From assembly GCA_963792075.1 (NCBI GenBank), contig CAWBUW010000002.1, positions 62,001 through 126,000 on the forward strand: a DNA stretch of 64,000 nt, in the 5' to 3' direction. The stretch is from CAWBUW01 sp963792075. GTDB lineage: Bacteria > Chloroflexota > Anaerolineae > Anaerolineales > UBA4823. Positions within the stretch are counted from its first letter, which is position 1, and each line of letters opens with the position of its first letter. The notes under the pieces are model-generated. The model did not search any database and had not been told where the DNA came from. It was given only the letters and a program-made list of their open reading frames with translations. Positions 51,148-60,226 of this stretch are shown here, in pieces. A program made the position numbers and the translations under genes.

Positions 51148-52350
51148 ATGAGTAAACGCATTTTTGTCGTCTTTTCGATGATGCTGGTCGTCAGCCTGGT
51201 GCTTGCTTCGTGCACGGGCGGCGGGGGCGCAGCGGGTGGCGGAACGATCAAGATCGCCACACAGAGTCCACTCTCTGGTGATATGTCAGCCGTCGGCTCG
51301 GACATGAAAAACGGCGCCCAACTGGCGCTGGAGCAGTTGAGCGGCCCGCTGACTGCCATGGGCTTCAAAGTCGAACTGGCGCCCTATGATGATCAAGGCA
51401 ACGCGGACACCGGTGTGGCCAACGCTAAGAATATCGTGTCAGATCCTGCGGTTTTATGCGTCGTCGGTCACTATAACTCGGGCGTTCAGATCCCCTCCTC
51501 AGAAGAATACCATACGGCTGGATTGGCGAATGTCTCGCCAGCGAATACCAACCCCAAGGTGACCGATCGTGGTTACGCGGAAGTGAACCGCATCTGCGGT
51601 CGTGACGATGTCCAGGGTGTCGTGGGTGCGCAGTTTGCCAACGGCAAGGGCATGAAGAGCGCCTTTGTGGTTCACGACAAGACCACCTATGGCCAGGGCA
51701 TCGCTCAATACTTCAAGCAGGAAGCGGAGCGCCTGGGCATGACCGTGTTGGGCTTCGAGGGGACGGATGAGAAAGCCAACTTCGATGCCATCCTGACACC
51801 GGTCCTCTCTTCTAACCCGGATGTGATTTATTTTGGTGGCATGTATGGACAGGCGGCAGTCTTGTTCAAGCAGGCCCGTGAGAAGGGTTATCAAGGCATG
51901 TTCCTCAGCGATGATGGCTTTGATAGCTCAGTCGCGGCCGAAATTGGCGGCGATGCGCTGCTGCAAGGTGGAGGCACCTACTACTCCACAGTTGCTGGCC
52001 CTGCTGCCGTCTACCCCGGTACGGCTAAGTTCATTGCTGATTTCAAAGCCAAGTTCGGCGCCACCCCTCAGCCATTCGCGGCGCAGTCTTATGACTCGGC
52101 GGCGATCTGCTTGAAGGCAATTGAAGATGCAGCCAAAGCCAACGGCAACAAGCTGCCTACCCGCGCGGCAGTAGCTACTGCGGTGCGCGCTCTGAAGGAT
52201 TTCCAGGGCATCACCGGCACGATCAACTTCAACAGCAAGGGTGACTTGCTCACAGCCAAATACTTTGTAATCCAGGTAGGAGCGGCTGATCCGGCGAAAT
52301 GGCCAGAGAATCCGATTTCTCAGACCTTGGATATTGCTCCCCCAGAATAG
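51148..52350 (+). CDS. livJ: Branched-chain amino acid ABC transporter, substrate-binding lipoprotein
   Basis: 400 residues from ATG 51148 (GGAGGAA upstream). The signal peptide ends with the lipobox LASC, so the mature protein is lipid-anchored outside. IKIATQSPLSGDMSAVGSDMKNGAQLALEQ, VVGHYNSGVQIPSSEEY and YGQGIAQYF are typical of LivJ/LivK type I binding proteins with two periplasmic-binding lobes. It should capture Leu/Ile/Val or related ligands for the permease encoded downstream. A perfect hairpin separates it from livH, a common way to keep the binding protein in excess. Confidence 0.92.
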   Translation: MSKRIFVVFSMMLVVSLVLASCTGGGGAAGGGTIKIATQSPLSGDMSAVGSDMKNGAQLALEQLSGPLTAMGFKVELAPYDDQGNADTGVANAKNIVSDPAVLCVVGHYNSGVQIPSSEEYHTAGLANVSPANTNPKVTDRGYAEVNRICGRDDVQGVVGAQFANGKGMKSAFVVHDKTTYGQGIAQYFKQEAERLGMTVLGFEGTDEKANFDAILTPVLSSNPDVIYFGGMYGQAAVLFKQAREKGYQGMFLSDDGFDSSVAAEIGGDALLQGGGTYYSTVAGPAAVYPGTAKFIADFKAKFGATPQPFAAQSYDSAAICLKAIEDAAKANGNKLPTRAAVATAVRALKDFQGITGTINFNSKGDLLTAKYFVIQVGAADPAKWPENPISQTLDIAPPE

Positions 52351-52372
52351 ATCCATCGTAAAAATCTAAGCC

Positions 52373-52402
52373 TCAGGCCTGGCGTTCCAACGCCAGGCCT
52401 GA
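52373..52402 (+). terminator. Hairpin between livJ and livH (partial terminator)
   Basis: Perfect 14-base arms (52373-52386 / 52389-52402); the loop is effectively the central TTCCAA. There is no long T-run, so it more likely attenuates or stabilises the livJ mRNA 3' end than fully stops transcription. Confidence 0.6.
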
Positions 52403-52439
52403 ACCACTCTTATCATACATCTCTCTCTTTGGAGCTTTC

Positions 52440-53615
52440 ATGCGACGAATTTTCGAGTCTTCTGCTTTGCGTGAACTTCTCCGCCCCTTGGGGCAAATCG
52501 TCGTTTTTGTAGTGGCCACGAGCTTTCTTTTTTCGGCAATAATGCTGCTGCTGGCGCTCTTATTACGCAATTCTGCTGCTGACCAATTATTGCAGCAGCG
52601 GAACAACATCACCTTATTCACCTTTACCATCATCAATCTGCCGCAGGTGCTCGTGGATGGGTTGACTTTGGGTTTTGTGTATGCTGCCATAGCGTTAGGC
52701 TATACCATGGTCTATGGCGTGCTGGAATTCATCAACTTTGCCCATAGTGAAATTTTCGCCATCGGGGCATTTGTCGGGGTCGAGATCTTAATTGCCATCA
52801 ACGCGGGTGGTTACCTGGCAGGAGTTCCCAACTGGTTAGCATATGTTTTCCTTCTTTTGGCTGTGCTCGCCGGGATGGCGGCTGCAGGCGGGATGGCCAT
52901 GCTGGTGGAACGCTCGGCTTACCGGCCGCTGCGCAATGCACCCCGCCTGGTGCCGCTGATATCCGCCATCGGCGTTTCTTTTTTCTTGCAGGATGCGATC
53001 CGCTTTACCGAGAGTGTCACTACCGGCCAATTCCACCGCATCTTCCCAACCTTTGGTAATTTCGATGAGCGGATATCGTTGGTACAATTGCCTCTGGCAG
53101 GCGTGATGACCGATATCAATATCCAGATCAAGTCTATTGTAGTGATCGCCTCTGCCATTGTGATGTTGATCGGACTGAACTACCTGGTTAACGCTACCAA
53201 GCTGGGCAAGGCCATCCGTTCCGTTGCCCAGGACCGCCCCACGGCCAGCCTGATGGGGATTGATGTTGATAAGGTAATTGCGCTGACCTTTCTGGTCGGC
53301 GGTGCTCTGGGCGGTGCGGCAGGGGTGCTGTATGCCCTCAAATTCACCCGTATTGACCCCTTTGTCGGGTTCTTCCCCGGTCTTAAAGCTTTCACGGCCG
53401 CTGTCATGGGCGGCATCGGCAACCTGACTGGCGCATTGTTGGGTGGGTTAGTGCTGGGGCTGTTGGAAAGTTTTGCCGGGGCTTATCTTTCAGCTTTTAC
53501 GGTAGGTGCGATGGGTGCAGAGTACAAGGATATCCTGGCTTTTAGCATCCTGATCCTGGTGCTGATCTTCCGCCCGGCAGGCCTGCTGGGCGAACAGGTA
53601 AGCCAGAAGGCTTAG
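52440..53615 (+). CDS. livH: Branched-chain amino acid ABC transporter permease LivH
   Basis: 391 residues, about 80 longer than typical LivH because of an N-terminal extension with one extra helix (about 15-42). The LivH core starts near residue 60: LPQVLVDGLTLGFVYAAIALGYTMVYGVLEFINFAHSEIFAIGAF, and the EAA-like loop AIRSVAQDRPTASLMGIDVDKVI contacts the ATPases. TTGGAG precedes the start. Part of the livJ-H-M-G-F operon. Confidence 0.92.
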   Translation: MRRIFESSALRELLRPLGQIVVFVVATSFLFSAIMLLLALLLRNSAADQLLQQRNNITLFTFTIINLPQVLVDGLTLGFVYAAIALGYTMVYGVLEFINFAHSEIFAIGAFVGVEILIAINAGGYLAGVPNWLAYVFLLLAVLAGMAAAGGMAMLVERSAYRPLRNAPRLVPLISAIGVSFFLQDAIRFTESVTTGQFHRIFPTFGNFDERISLVQLPLAGVMTDINIQIKSIVVIASAIVMLIGLNYLVNATKLGKAIRSVAQDRPTASLMGIDVDKVIALTFLVGGALGGAAGVLYALKFTRIDPFVGFFPGLKAFTAAVMGGIGNLTGALLGGLVLGLLESFAGAYLSAFTVGAMGAEYKDILAFSILILVLIFRPAGLLGEQVSQKA

Positions 53616-53627
53616 GAGGCTGCTAAA

Positions 53628-55031
53628 ATGGATCAATTCAAAACTATCCTCGATCAACTCAAAGCCCGCCTCCAAAGTTTGAATCAGGGGCGCAACCCCT
53701 ATGTTGTGGTGGTCCTGGCCCTGGTAGTTTCCACGGTTCTGGTGTATGCCAGCCCGCGTTCAATCCTTGCTTTCCTGGTCTTTTTGGGCGCGATCTGGCT
53801 GGTCTATTCCATGCGCCTCGATCGGCGGGCGAAATTTGGCCTGGCGGTGCTGATTACGCTGGTGATCATCCCGATCATCGGCGCGCGCAATATTTTCTAC
53901 CTGGAGGTGATCTTCCAGGTCAGTGTATTTGCCACGCTGGCCTTGGGATTGAACATCGTCGTCGGTTTCACCGGCCTGCTGGACCTGGGCTATGTCGCTT
54001 TTTACGCTGTGGGCGCCTACTTATGGGCTTTCTTTGGTTCGCAGCAGATGTTTCTTTTGCATGCGATCCCGGGTACTGCGCCTGCCGGAACACCCTTCTT
54101 CCTTTCACCAGATTTCTTTTACCTGTTCATCCTGCTTGGGATGATCGCTGCAGCCTTGACGGGGATCGTGCTCGGTATGCCAGTCCTGCGGGTGCGTGGC
54201 GATTACCTGGCGATCGTCACCCTGGGTTTTGGGGAATTGATCCGGGTAGTGGCGAACAACCTGGATAAGCCATTGAACATCACCAACGGCCCGCAAGGGA
54301 TCACGCCCATTCAACGTCCCACGATTTCCCCTCTTGTGCTCAATACTTTCAATAACACTCTCTCCCCGCTGGTGGGACATCCCGTGACGGAGGCACAGTT
54401 TTATAATATCGTTTTCTACCTGTTCGCCCTGACTTTTGCTGTGCTGGTCATCCTGGTAACCACTCGCCTGGATAATTCACGCATCGGGCGTGCCTGGACT
54501 GCCATCCGTGAAGACGAGCTGGCAGCGGTGGCAATGGGCGTTCCGTTAGTCCGCATGAAGCTGATGGCCTTTTCCGTAGGCGCTTCCTTCGCTGGCATGA
54601 TGGGTGTGCTGTTTGCTGCCAGCCGCACTTTTGTCAGCCCCGAATCGTTCAGCTTCATGCAGTCCATCGGTGTCCTTACCATGGTAATCCTGGGTGGCAT
54701 TGGCAGTATCCCGGGTGTGGTGGTTGGCGCGGCAGTGGTCGTGGTGCTGAACCTGCAAGTACTGCAGGGGCTCTCCCTCTACCTGGCGCAGTTACGCCAG
54801 AGCGACGCAGTGATCCCAATTATCAACTTCGCCTGGAAGAACCTTTCCGGCCAGCTTGACCCGGCCAAGTACCAGCGCATGCTCTTTGGCCTGATCCTGA
54901 TCGTCATGATGATCTACCGCCCAGCCGGCTTGATCCCGGCCGCGCGCAGTAAGAAAGAAATGGCAGGCGAGAGCAAACTCGAAGAGATTGTGCCAGAGGC
55001 GGTCGAAGCGCAGGAGGTGAACCATGGCTGA
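53628..55031 (+). CDS. livM: Branched-chain amino acid ABC transporter permease LivM
   Basis: 467 residues with about ten helices. The LivM signature LGLNIVVGFTGLLDLGYVAFYAVGAY and the coupling loop RIGRAWTAIREDELAAVAMGVPLVRMKLMAFSVGA are clear. An N-terminal extension of about 80 residues includes two helices, and a short acidic tail (EEIVPEAVEAQE) ends the protein. AGGAGG precedes the start; the stop overlaps livG by 8 bp, so they are translationally coupled. Confidence 0.93.
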   Translation: MDQFKTILDQLKARLQSLNQGRNPYVVVVLALVVSTVLVYASPRSILAFLVFLGAIWLVYSMRLDRRAKFGLAVLITLVIIPIIGARNIFYLEVIFQVSVFATLALGLNIVVGFTGLLDLGYVAFYAVGAYLWAFFGSQQMFLLHAIPGTAPAGTPFFLSPDFFYLFILLGMIAAALTGIVLGMPVLRVRGDYLAIVTLGFGELIRVVANNLDKPLNITNGPQGITPIQRPTISPLVLNTFNNTLSPLVGHPVTEAQFYNIVFYLFALTFAVLVILVTTRLDNSRIGRAWTAIREDELAAVAMGVPLVRMKLMAFSVGASFAGMMGVLFAASRTFVSPESFSFMQSIGVLTMVILGGIGSIPGVVVGAAVVVVLNLQVLQGLSLYLAQLRQSDAVIPIINFAWKNLSGQLDPAKYQRMLFGLILIVMMIYRPAGLIPAARSKKEMAGESKLEEIVPEAVEAQEVNHG

Positions 55032-55812
55032 AATCCTGCTTGAGACTCACCAGGTGGTCAAACGCTTTGGCGGCCTGGTAGCTGTCAATAAAATGGACCT
55101 GAATTTGGAAAAAGGCCGCATCATCAGCATCATTGGCCCCAACGGCGCCGGGAAAACCACTTTTTTCAATACCCTGACGGGCATTTACCGGCCTGAAGAA
55201 GGGACAGTGACCTTCAAAGGACATAGCCTGGTCGGGCTGCGGCCAGATCAAATCACCTCACTGCACATTGCCCGTACGTTTCAGAATATCCGCCTGTTTG
55301 GTGCCATGACTGTGATCGAGAACGTGATGGTGGGCATGCATACTCGCCTGAAGCAAAGCGCCCTGGATATTTTGTTTCACAACGGACGTTTCAAGGGTGA
55401 GGAAGAGCAGAGCCGCCAACGGGCGAGGGAGCTGATGAATTTCGTTGGCTTGAAGTCTGGAATTGGGGATGAACTGGCGCAAAACCTGCCGTACGGTGCA
55501 CAGCGGCGGGTGGAGATTGCGCGTGCCCTGGCCTCGGATCCTCTGCTGCTGCTGCTCGACGAGCCTACCGCGGGCATGAACCCGCGCGAGACAGATTCGG
55601 CGGTGCAGCTCTTCCGCAGGGTGAGAGATGAGCTAAATATTACAATATTGTTGATTGAACACTCGATGCGGGTGGTGATGGATATTTCCGAGCAGATCTC
55701 AGTGATGGATTACGGTCAAAAAATTGCTGAGGGAACGCCGAAAGAGATCGCCAGCAACCCCCAGGTGATTGAAGCTTACCTGGGGCGGGGCGCCGCCACG
55801 CAGATGGAATAG
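55024..55812 (+). CDS. livG: Branched-chain amino acid ABC transporter ATPase LivG
   Basis: 262 residues. Walker A GPNGAGKTT near residue 39, the LivG-specific ARTFQNIRLFGAMTVIENVMVGMH block, a signature region with NLPYGAQRRVEIARAL, Walker B LLLLLDEPTAGMNP and the switch His in LIEHSM. The C-terminal VIEAYLG is the family hallmark. GGAGGTG precedes the start within the end of livM. The canonical LSGGQ is replaced by LPYGAQ, which is usual for LivG. Confidence 0.94.
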   Translation: MAEILLETHQVVKRFGGLVAVNKMDLNLEKGRIISIIGPNGAGKTTFFNTLTGIYRPEEGTVTFKGHSLVGLRPDQITSLHIARTFQNIRLFGAMTVIENVMVGMHTRLKQSALDILFHNGRFKGEEEQSRQRARELMNFVGLKSGIGDELAQNLPYGAQRRVEIARALASDPLLLLLDEPTAGMNPRETDSAVQLFRRVRDELNITILLIEHSMRVVMDISEQISVMDYGQKIAEGTPKEIASNPQVIEAYLGRGAATQME

Positions 55813-55821
55813 GAGCGTCCG

Positions 55822-56538
55822 ATGAGCTTGCTGGAATTAAAAGAGATCCATTCGTACTATGGTCATATCCACGCGCTGCAAGGGATTTCACTGGAAGTGA
55901 ACGAAGGTGAAATTGTGACCTTGATCGGCGCCAACGGTGCAGGCAAAAGCACCACACTGCGCACGATCTCCGGCCTGGTGCCGGCGCGCCATGGGCAGGT
56001 ACTGTTCAAAGGCAACGATATCACCCATCTGAAGCCGCACCTGATCGTCGCAGCAGGGGTGGGCCATGTGCCGGAAGGACGCGGCATCTTCCCCCGCCTG
56101 ACTGTGCGTGAGAACCTCGAAATGGGCGCCTTTACCATCGATGATAAGGTTGAAGTTGCCAAGCGCTTGGAAACGGTCTTTGTACTATTCCCCCGGCTGA
56201 AAGAACGTATCAGTCAAAAAGGTGGAACGCTGTCAGGTGGTGAGCAGCAAATGCTGGCCACGGCACGTGGGCTGATGCTCAAACCACGCATCCTGTTGAT
56301 GGACGAGCCTTCGATGGGCCTGGCCCCGGTGCTGGTAGAGGCGATCTTTGACGTGATCAAAAAGCTGAACCAGCAGGAAGGCACCACAATCCTGCTGGTG
56401 GAACAGAACGCGTTGATGGCGCTCTCCATCGCACATCGTGGCTATGTCTTGCAGACCGGCCAGATCGTGGTCACCGACACGGCTGAAAACCTGAAAAAGA
56501 ACGAGATGGTGAAAGCGGCCTACCTCGGGGTTAAATAA
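55822..56538 (+). CDS. livF: Branched-chain amino acid ABC transporter ATPase LivF
   Basis: 238 residues. IHSYYGHIHALQGISLEV, Walker A GANGAGKST, VPEGRGIFPRLTVRENLEMGAF, signature LSGGEQQM, Walker B ILLMDEPSMGLAP and LLVEQNALMAL are the standard LivF blocks, with the C-terminal VKAAYLG. It is the last gene of the operon, 9 bp after livG, and is followed by a terminator. Confidence 0.94.
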   Translation: MSLLELKEIHSYYGHIHALQGISLEVNEGEIVTLIGANGAGKSTTLRTISGLVPARHGQVLFKGNDITHLKPHLIVAAGVGHVPEGRGIFPRLTVRENLEMGAFTIDDKVEVAKRLETVFVLFPRLKERISQKGGTLSGGEQQMLATARGLMLKPRILLMDEPSMGLAPVLVEAIFDVIKKLNQQEGTTILLVEQNALMALSIAHRGYVLQTGQIVVTDTAENLKKNEMVKAAYLGVK

Positions 56539-56567
56539 ATCGGGTTTGTCTGTGGTTCCCTCATCCC

Positions 56568-56600
56568 AACCCCTCTCCCGAAAGGAGAGGGGTTAATTTT
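56568..56600 (+). terminator. Intrinsic terminator of the liv operon
   Basis: 11-bp perfect arms (56568-56578 / 56584-56594) with a five-base loop, followed by AATTTT; 29 bases after the livF stop. TACAAT just after it (about 56609) may be the -10 of lspA. Confidence 0.75.
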
Positions 56601-56646
56601 CGGGTACAATGGTAAGATATTTAGGAGCATCAATTGGGAGGGTTGT

Positions 56647-57264
56647 TTGGAGACAAAGAGCAAGGCGTATTTATTCCTGTTTAGCATAGCAGGCCTGATC
56701 ATCGCATTTGACCAATGGACGAAGTGGATGGTGAAGACGAATCTGGCCATAGGAGAGTTCTGGTCACCCTGGCCCTGGCTCGAGCCGTACGCACGCTTTG
56801 TGTACTGGCACAATACCGGAGCGGCGTTTGGGATATTCCAGGGGATGAACCAGGTATTTATGGTGCTGGCAATCATCGTATCAGCGATTATTATTTACTA
56901 TTTTCCTCAGGTTCCACGCCAGGATATCTTCCTGCGTGTGCCGATGGCAATGCAGTTGGGCGGCGCAGTTGGAAACCTGATTGATCGCTTCCGGGACGGG
57001 TACGTCACCGACTTCGTTTCGCTTGGCAGGTTCGCTGTATTCAACGTGGCGGATGCCAGCATTTCGGTCGGTGTGGCTGTACTGTTCCTGGGAATCCTCT
57101 GGCGCGACCAACAAACAAAACACAAGCAGGAGACAGCAGAGGAAGCAGAAGCAGTTCTACCCGCGGAGGACTCAGCCTCAGCTCAAACCTCCGGCGAGGC
57201 CGATTTGGGCGCGCCGCCCGCTGAGCAATCTTCGACTGAAGCAGAAACAGAAAAAGTAGAATGA
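56647..57264 (+). CDS. lspA: Lipoprotein signal peptidase (signal peptidase II)
   Basis: 205 residues from TTG 56647, supported by GGGAGG upstream. Four membrane helices; catalytic aspartates are Asp113 (GNLIDRFRDGYVTDF) and Asp136 (FNVADASIS). HNTGAAFGIF is also diagnostic. It cleaves prolipoproteins such as the LivJ lipoprotein made nearby. The family is normally about 160 residues; here an acidic, Ala/Glu-rich cytoplasmic tail (about 155-205) is added, of unknown role. rluD follows after 12 bp, the common lspA-rluD pair. Confidence 0.95.
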   Translation: METKSKAYLFLFSIAGLIIAFDQWTKWMVKTNLAIGEFWSPWPWLEPYARFVYWHNTGAAFGIFQGMNQVFMVLAIIVSAIIIYYFPQVPRQDIFLRVPMAMQLGGAVGNLIDRFRDGYVTDFVSLGRFAVFNVADASISVGVAVLFLGILWRDQQTKHKQETAEEAEAVLPAEDSASAQTSGEADLGAPPAEQSSTEAETEKVE

Positions 57265-57276
57265 AAGGCCGCTGTA

Positions 57277-58218
57277 ATGCCGGTAGGTGAGCAAATATTC
57301 CTTTTCGAGTATCAGAATGAACAACCCCAACGCCTGGATAAATTCCTGGTGGCATGTATGCCTGAATTCTCTCGCGCGCGTTTGCAGGCGTTGATCAAAG
57401 AGGGTCTGGTTTTGGTGAATGGTACCCCCGCACACAAAGCAGGCCAGGAATTGGGAGGCCAGGGAGCCATCCAGGTAACCCTGCCCCCTCCCCAACCGTC
57501 AGATATTGTGCCGGAAGCGATCCCTCTGGCGATCATTTTCGAGAACGATGACCTGATGGTGGTCAACAAACCAGCCGGGATGGTGGTACATCCCTCTCTC
57601 GGACACCACAGCGGCACGTTGGTGAACGCCGCGCTGGCCCATGCTCCGGACCTGGCCGGCGTGGGGGGCGAACAGAGGCCTGGAGTGGTTCACCGCCTGG
57701 ACCGAGATACATCTGGCCTGATCCTGGTGGCCAAGAACGACCGTGCGCATCGCTGGCTGCAGGAGCAGTTCCGCCTGCGAAAAGTACAGAAAGTTTACCT
57801 GGCGCTCGTGGATGGTTATCCGCCTACACCTACAGGGCGGGTGGAAGTCGCCATTGGCCGCAGTCCCACCCAGCGCAACCAGATGGCGAATGTACAGCCT
57901 GAGAAGGGGCGAGAAGCGGTCAGTGAATACATTACCAAAGAGGTGTTTGCACACCATACCTTGCTGGAAGTGCATCCGCTGACCGGCCGCACGCACCAGA
58001 TCCGCTTGCACTTACAGTTCATCGGCTGTCCGGTGGCGGGGGATACCGTGTATGGGCATAAAAAGCCGTCGATCAACCTGGGGCGTCATTTCTTGCACGC
58101 CTTCCGGTTAACCATCCGTTTGCCAGGCCAGCAGCAGGCGCAAACCTTTGAAGCGCCCCTGCCACCCGAATTGGAACAAGCTTTGGCCTCACTGCGCCAG
58201 AGTAACCCTGCAGAATAA
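57277..58218 (+). CDS. rluD: Pseudouridine synthase, RluD/RluA family
   Basis: 313 residues. An S4 RNA-binding domain (about 18-75; RLDKFLVACMPEFSRARLQALIKEGLVLVNG) is followed by the catalytic domain with HRLDRDTSGL, catalytic Asp142, and the later PLTGRTHQIRLHL. It converts uridines in 23S rRNA (RluD sites of helix 69 by family) to pseudouridine; assignment to RluD rather than RluC rests on the lspA linkage and S4 domain. Cytosolic. Confidence 0.92.
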   Translation: MPVGEQIFLFEYQNEQPQRLDKFLVACMPEFSRARLQALIKEGLVLVNGTPAHKAGQELGGQGAIQVTLPPPQPSDIVPEAIPLAIIFENDDLMVVNKPAGMVVHPSLGHHSGTLVNAALAHAPDLAGVGGEQRPGVVHRLDRDTSGLILVAKNDRAHRWLQEQFRLRKVQKVYLALVDGYPPTPTGRVEVAIGRSPTQRNQMANVQPEKGREAVSEYITKEVFAHHTLLEVHPLTGRTHQIRLHLQFIGCPVAGDTVYGHKKPSINLGRHFLHAFRLTIRLPGQQQAQTFEAPLPPELEQALASLRQSNPAE

Positions 58219-58237
58219 AATCCAAGAGGAGACTACC

Positions 58238-59290
58238 ATGCAATTCATTGATCTTCGATCCGATACAGTTACACACCCCACCCCTGAAATGCGCGAAGCG
58301 ATGTACCGCGCGCCGGTGGGAGATGATGTCTATGGAGAAGACCCCACCGTAAACCACCTGCAAGAGCTGGCCGCAGGGTTGGTCGGAAAAGAAGCGGGCT
58401 TGTTCGTTCCTTCGGGCACGATGGGCAACCTGGCGGCTGTGCTGGCGCACTGCCAGCGTGGGGACGAGGTGATCCTGGGGAATATAGCCCACACATTTTT
58501 GTTTGAAGCCGGCGGGATTTCTGCCTTGGGAGGGGTCCATTCTTGCCAGCTTGCTAACCAGCCGGACGGAACGCTTTTGCTGGATGAGGTTGAGGCTGCC
58601 ATTCGTCCAGACAACATCCATGATCCCATTACACGGCTGGTTGCATTGGAGAATACACACAACCGTTGTGGAGGGGTGGTGCTGACGGTCGCATACACCC
58701 GGGCTGCCGGTGAGCTGGCTCACCGGCATGGATTGAAATTGCATATGGATGGAGCGCGCCTGTTCAATGCTGCCGCGGCTCTGGGAGTCAGCGCGCGTGA
58801 ACTGGCTGAGCCGACTGACTCGGTCACTTTCTGTTTGAGCAAAGGGCTGTGCGCGCCCGTGGGTTCGGTGCTGTGCGGCAGCAAGGATTTTATCAAGCAG
58901 GCGCTGCGCATCCGCAAGCAATTGGGCGGGGGCATGCGCCAGGCTGGCGTGTTGGCGGCGGCAGGGATTGTGGCGCTGGAAAAGATGACGGGCCGCTTGG
59001 CAGAAGACCATCAGCGTGCCCGCCGGTTGGCGGGCGGGCTGGCTTTGCTGCCAGATCTGACCATGGACCCAGGAACGCCGTACACAAATATGATCTTTTG
59101 CGGGCTTAAGTCAGACTTCCCTTTGAATGCAGAACAAGTCGCGGGACGGCTGGCGGAGCGCGGCGTACATGTGAGCGCTGTTAGCGAGCGGCGCTTCCGC
59201 CTGGTGACCCATTATTGGATCGATGATGCGGGTGTCGAGAAAACCGTCGCAGCGTTTACCGATGTATTGAAATCCGGGCGCATGTTATAA
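58238..59290 (+). CDS. ltaE: Low-specificity threonine aldolase
   Basis: 350 residues from ATG 58238 (AAGAGGAG upstream; an upstream extension would overlap rluD). A PLP fold-type I enzyme: IDLRSDTVTHPTPEMREAM at the start, VGDDVYGEDPTVN, LHMDGARLFNAA with the PLP Asp, and the Schiff-base Lys in FCLSKGLCAPVGS. It splits threonine or allo-threonine into glycine and acetaldehyde, feeding the glycine pool used by the SHMT-GcvT fusion in the same window. The start of the next gene lies 51 bp on. Confidence 0.92.
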   Translation: MQFIDLRSDTVTHPTPEMREAMYRAPVGDDVYGEDPTVNHLQELAAGLVGKEAGLFVPSGTMGNLAAVLAHCQRGDEVILGNIAHTFLFEAGGISALGGVHSCQLANQPDGTLLLDEVEAAIRPDNIHDPITRLVALENTHNRCGGVVLTVAYTRAAGELAHRHGLKLHMDGARLFNAAAALGVSARELAEPTDSVTFCLSKGLCAPVGSVLCGSKDFIKQALRIRKQLGGGMRQAGVLAAAGIVALEKMTGRLAEDHQRARRLAGGLALLPDLTMDPGTPYTNMIFCGLKSDFPLNAEQVAGRLAERGVHVSAVSERRFRLVTHYWIDDAGVEKTVAAFTDVLKSGRML

Positions 59291-59341
59291 TCTATTTGCT
59301 ACCAGAACTTGCAATGTAAAAATCCCTGAAAGGTAACTTAC

Positions 59342-60178
59342 ATGAGCGACAGCATTACGATTGCGCAACTGGATGAGGTTGCAGATCTAATCCGTACGCG
59401 GACAACATACCGGCCCAGGATCGCGATGATCCTGGGGTCGGGGTTAGGATCGTTGGCCGCGGCGGTGGATCATGCAGTCATTATTCCGTACGGGGAACTT
59501 CCATATTGGCCGGTATCGACAGTGATAGGCCACCAGGGGCACCTGGTGATTGGTTTATTGGAAGGCCGGGAAGTGGTGGTCATGCAAGGCCGGGCGCATT
59601 ATTATGAGGGTTACAGCATGGCGCAGGTAACGCTGCCCGTGCGTGTTTTCCAACGCCTGGGAGTTGAGACTTTGATTGTGACGAACGCGGCTGGTGCTGT
59701 CAACCCTTTGTTTGAGCCGGGTGACTTGATGATGATCACCGATCATCTAAACTTGATCGGCATGGCAGGGTTGAATCCACTGTATGGGCCGAACCTGGAT
59801 GAGCTGGGGCCGCGCTTTCCGGATATGAGCCAGGCGTATGATCGCCGGTTGTGTGCATTGGCCCGCCAGGTTGCTCAAGAAAATAATATGCGTCTGTGGG
59901 AAGGGGTGTACGTCAGCTTGTCTGGTCCGTCTTTTGAAACCCCAGCCGATTTGCGTTTCTTGCGTTTGATCGGTGCAGATGCGGTTGGGATGTCTACTGT
60001 CCCCGAGGTGATCGTAGCCCGGCATGGTGGAACACACGTGTTAGGAATTTCTGGAATCAGCAACAAAGCGAACCTGGATGGCAACACGTTGACCACACAT
60101 GAAGAGGTATTGGCAGCGGGTGAAAAGATTGTACCTAAGCTGACCGCCTTGACCCGGGGAGTGTTGCGCGTTCTGTAA
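59342..60178 (+). CDS. punA: Purine nucleoside phosphorylase (PNP-I, trimeric type)
   Basis: 278 residues. The phosphate-binding loop ILGSGLGSLA, MQGRAHYYEGY, VTNAAGAVNP, YVSLSGPSFETPADLR and DAVGMSTVPEVIVARH followed by GISGISNKA are diagnostic for the inosine/guanosine-specific trimeric PNP of the NP-II subgroup. Glu in the FETPAD block and Asn in ISNKA would bind the purine. It phosphorolyses purine nucleosides in salvage. Cytosolic; a TATAAT overlaps the ltaE stop (59285-59290). Confidence 0.93.
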   Translation: MSDSITIAQLDEVADLIRTRTTYRPRIAMILGSGLGSLAAAVDHAVIIPYGELPYWPVSTVIGHQGHLVIGLLEGREVVVMQGRAHYYEGYSMAQVTLPVRVFQRLGVETLIVTNAAGAVNPLFEPGDLMMITDHLNLIGMAGLNPLYGPNLDELGPRFPDMSQAYDRRLCALARQVAQENNMRLWEGVYVSLSGPSFETPADLRFLRLIGADAVGMSTVPEVIVARHGGTHVLGISGISNKANLDGNTLTTHEEVLAAGEKIVPKLTALTRGVLRVL

Positions 60179-60226
60179 TGAATTACCGGAGAGCAGTGCC
60201 GAGGGGTGGGTGCTGATGGGATCAGC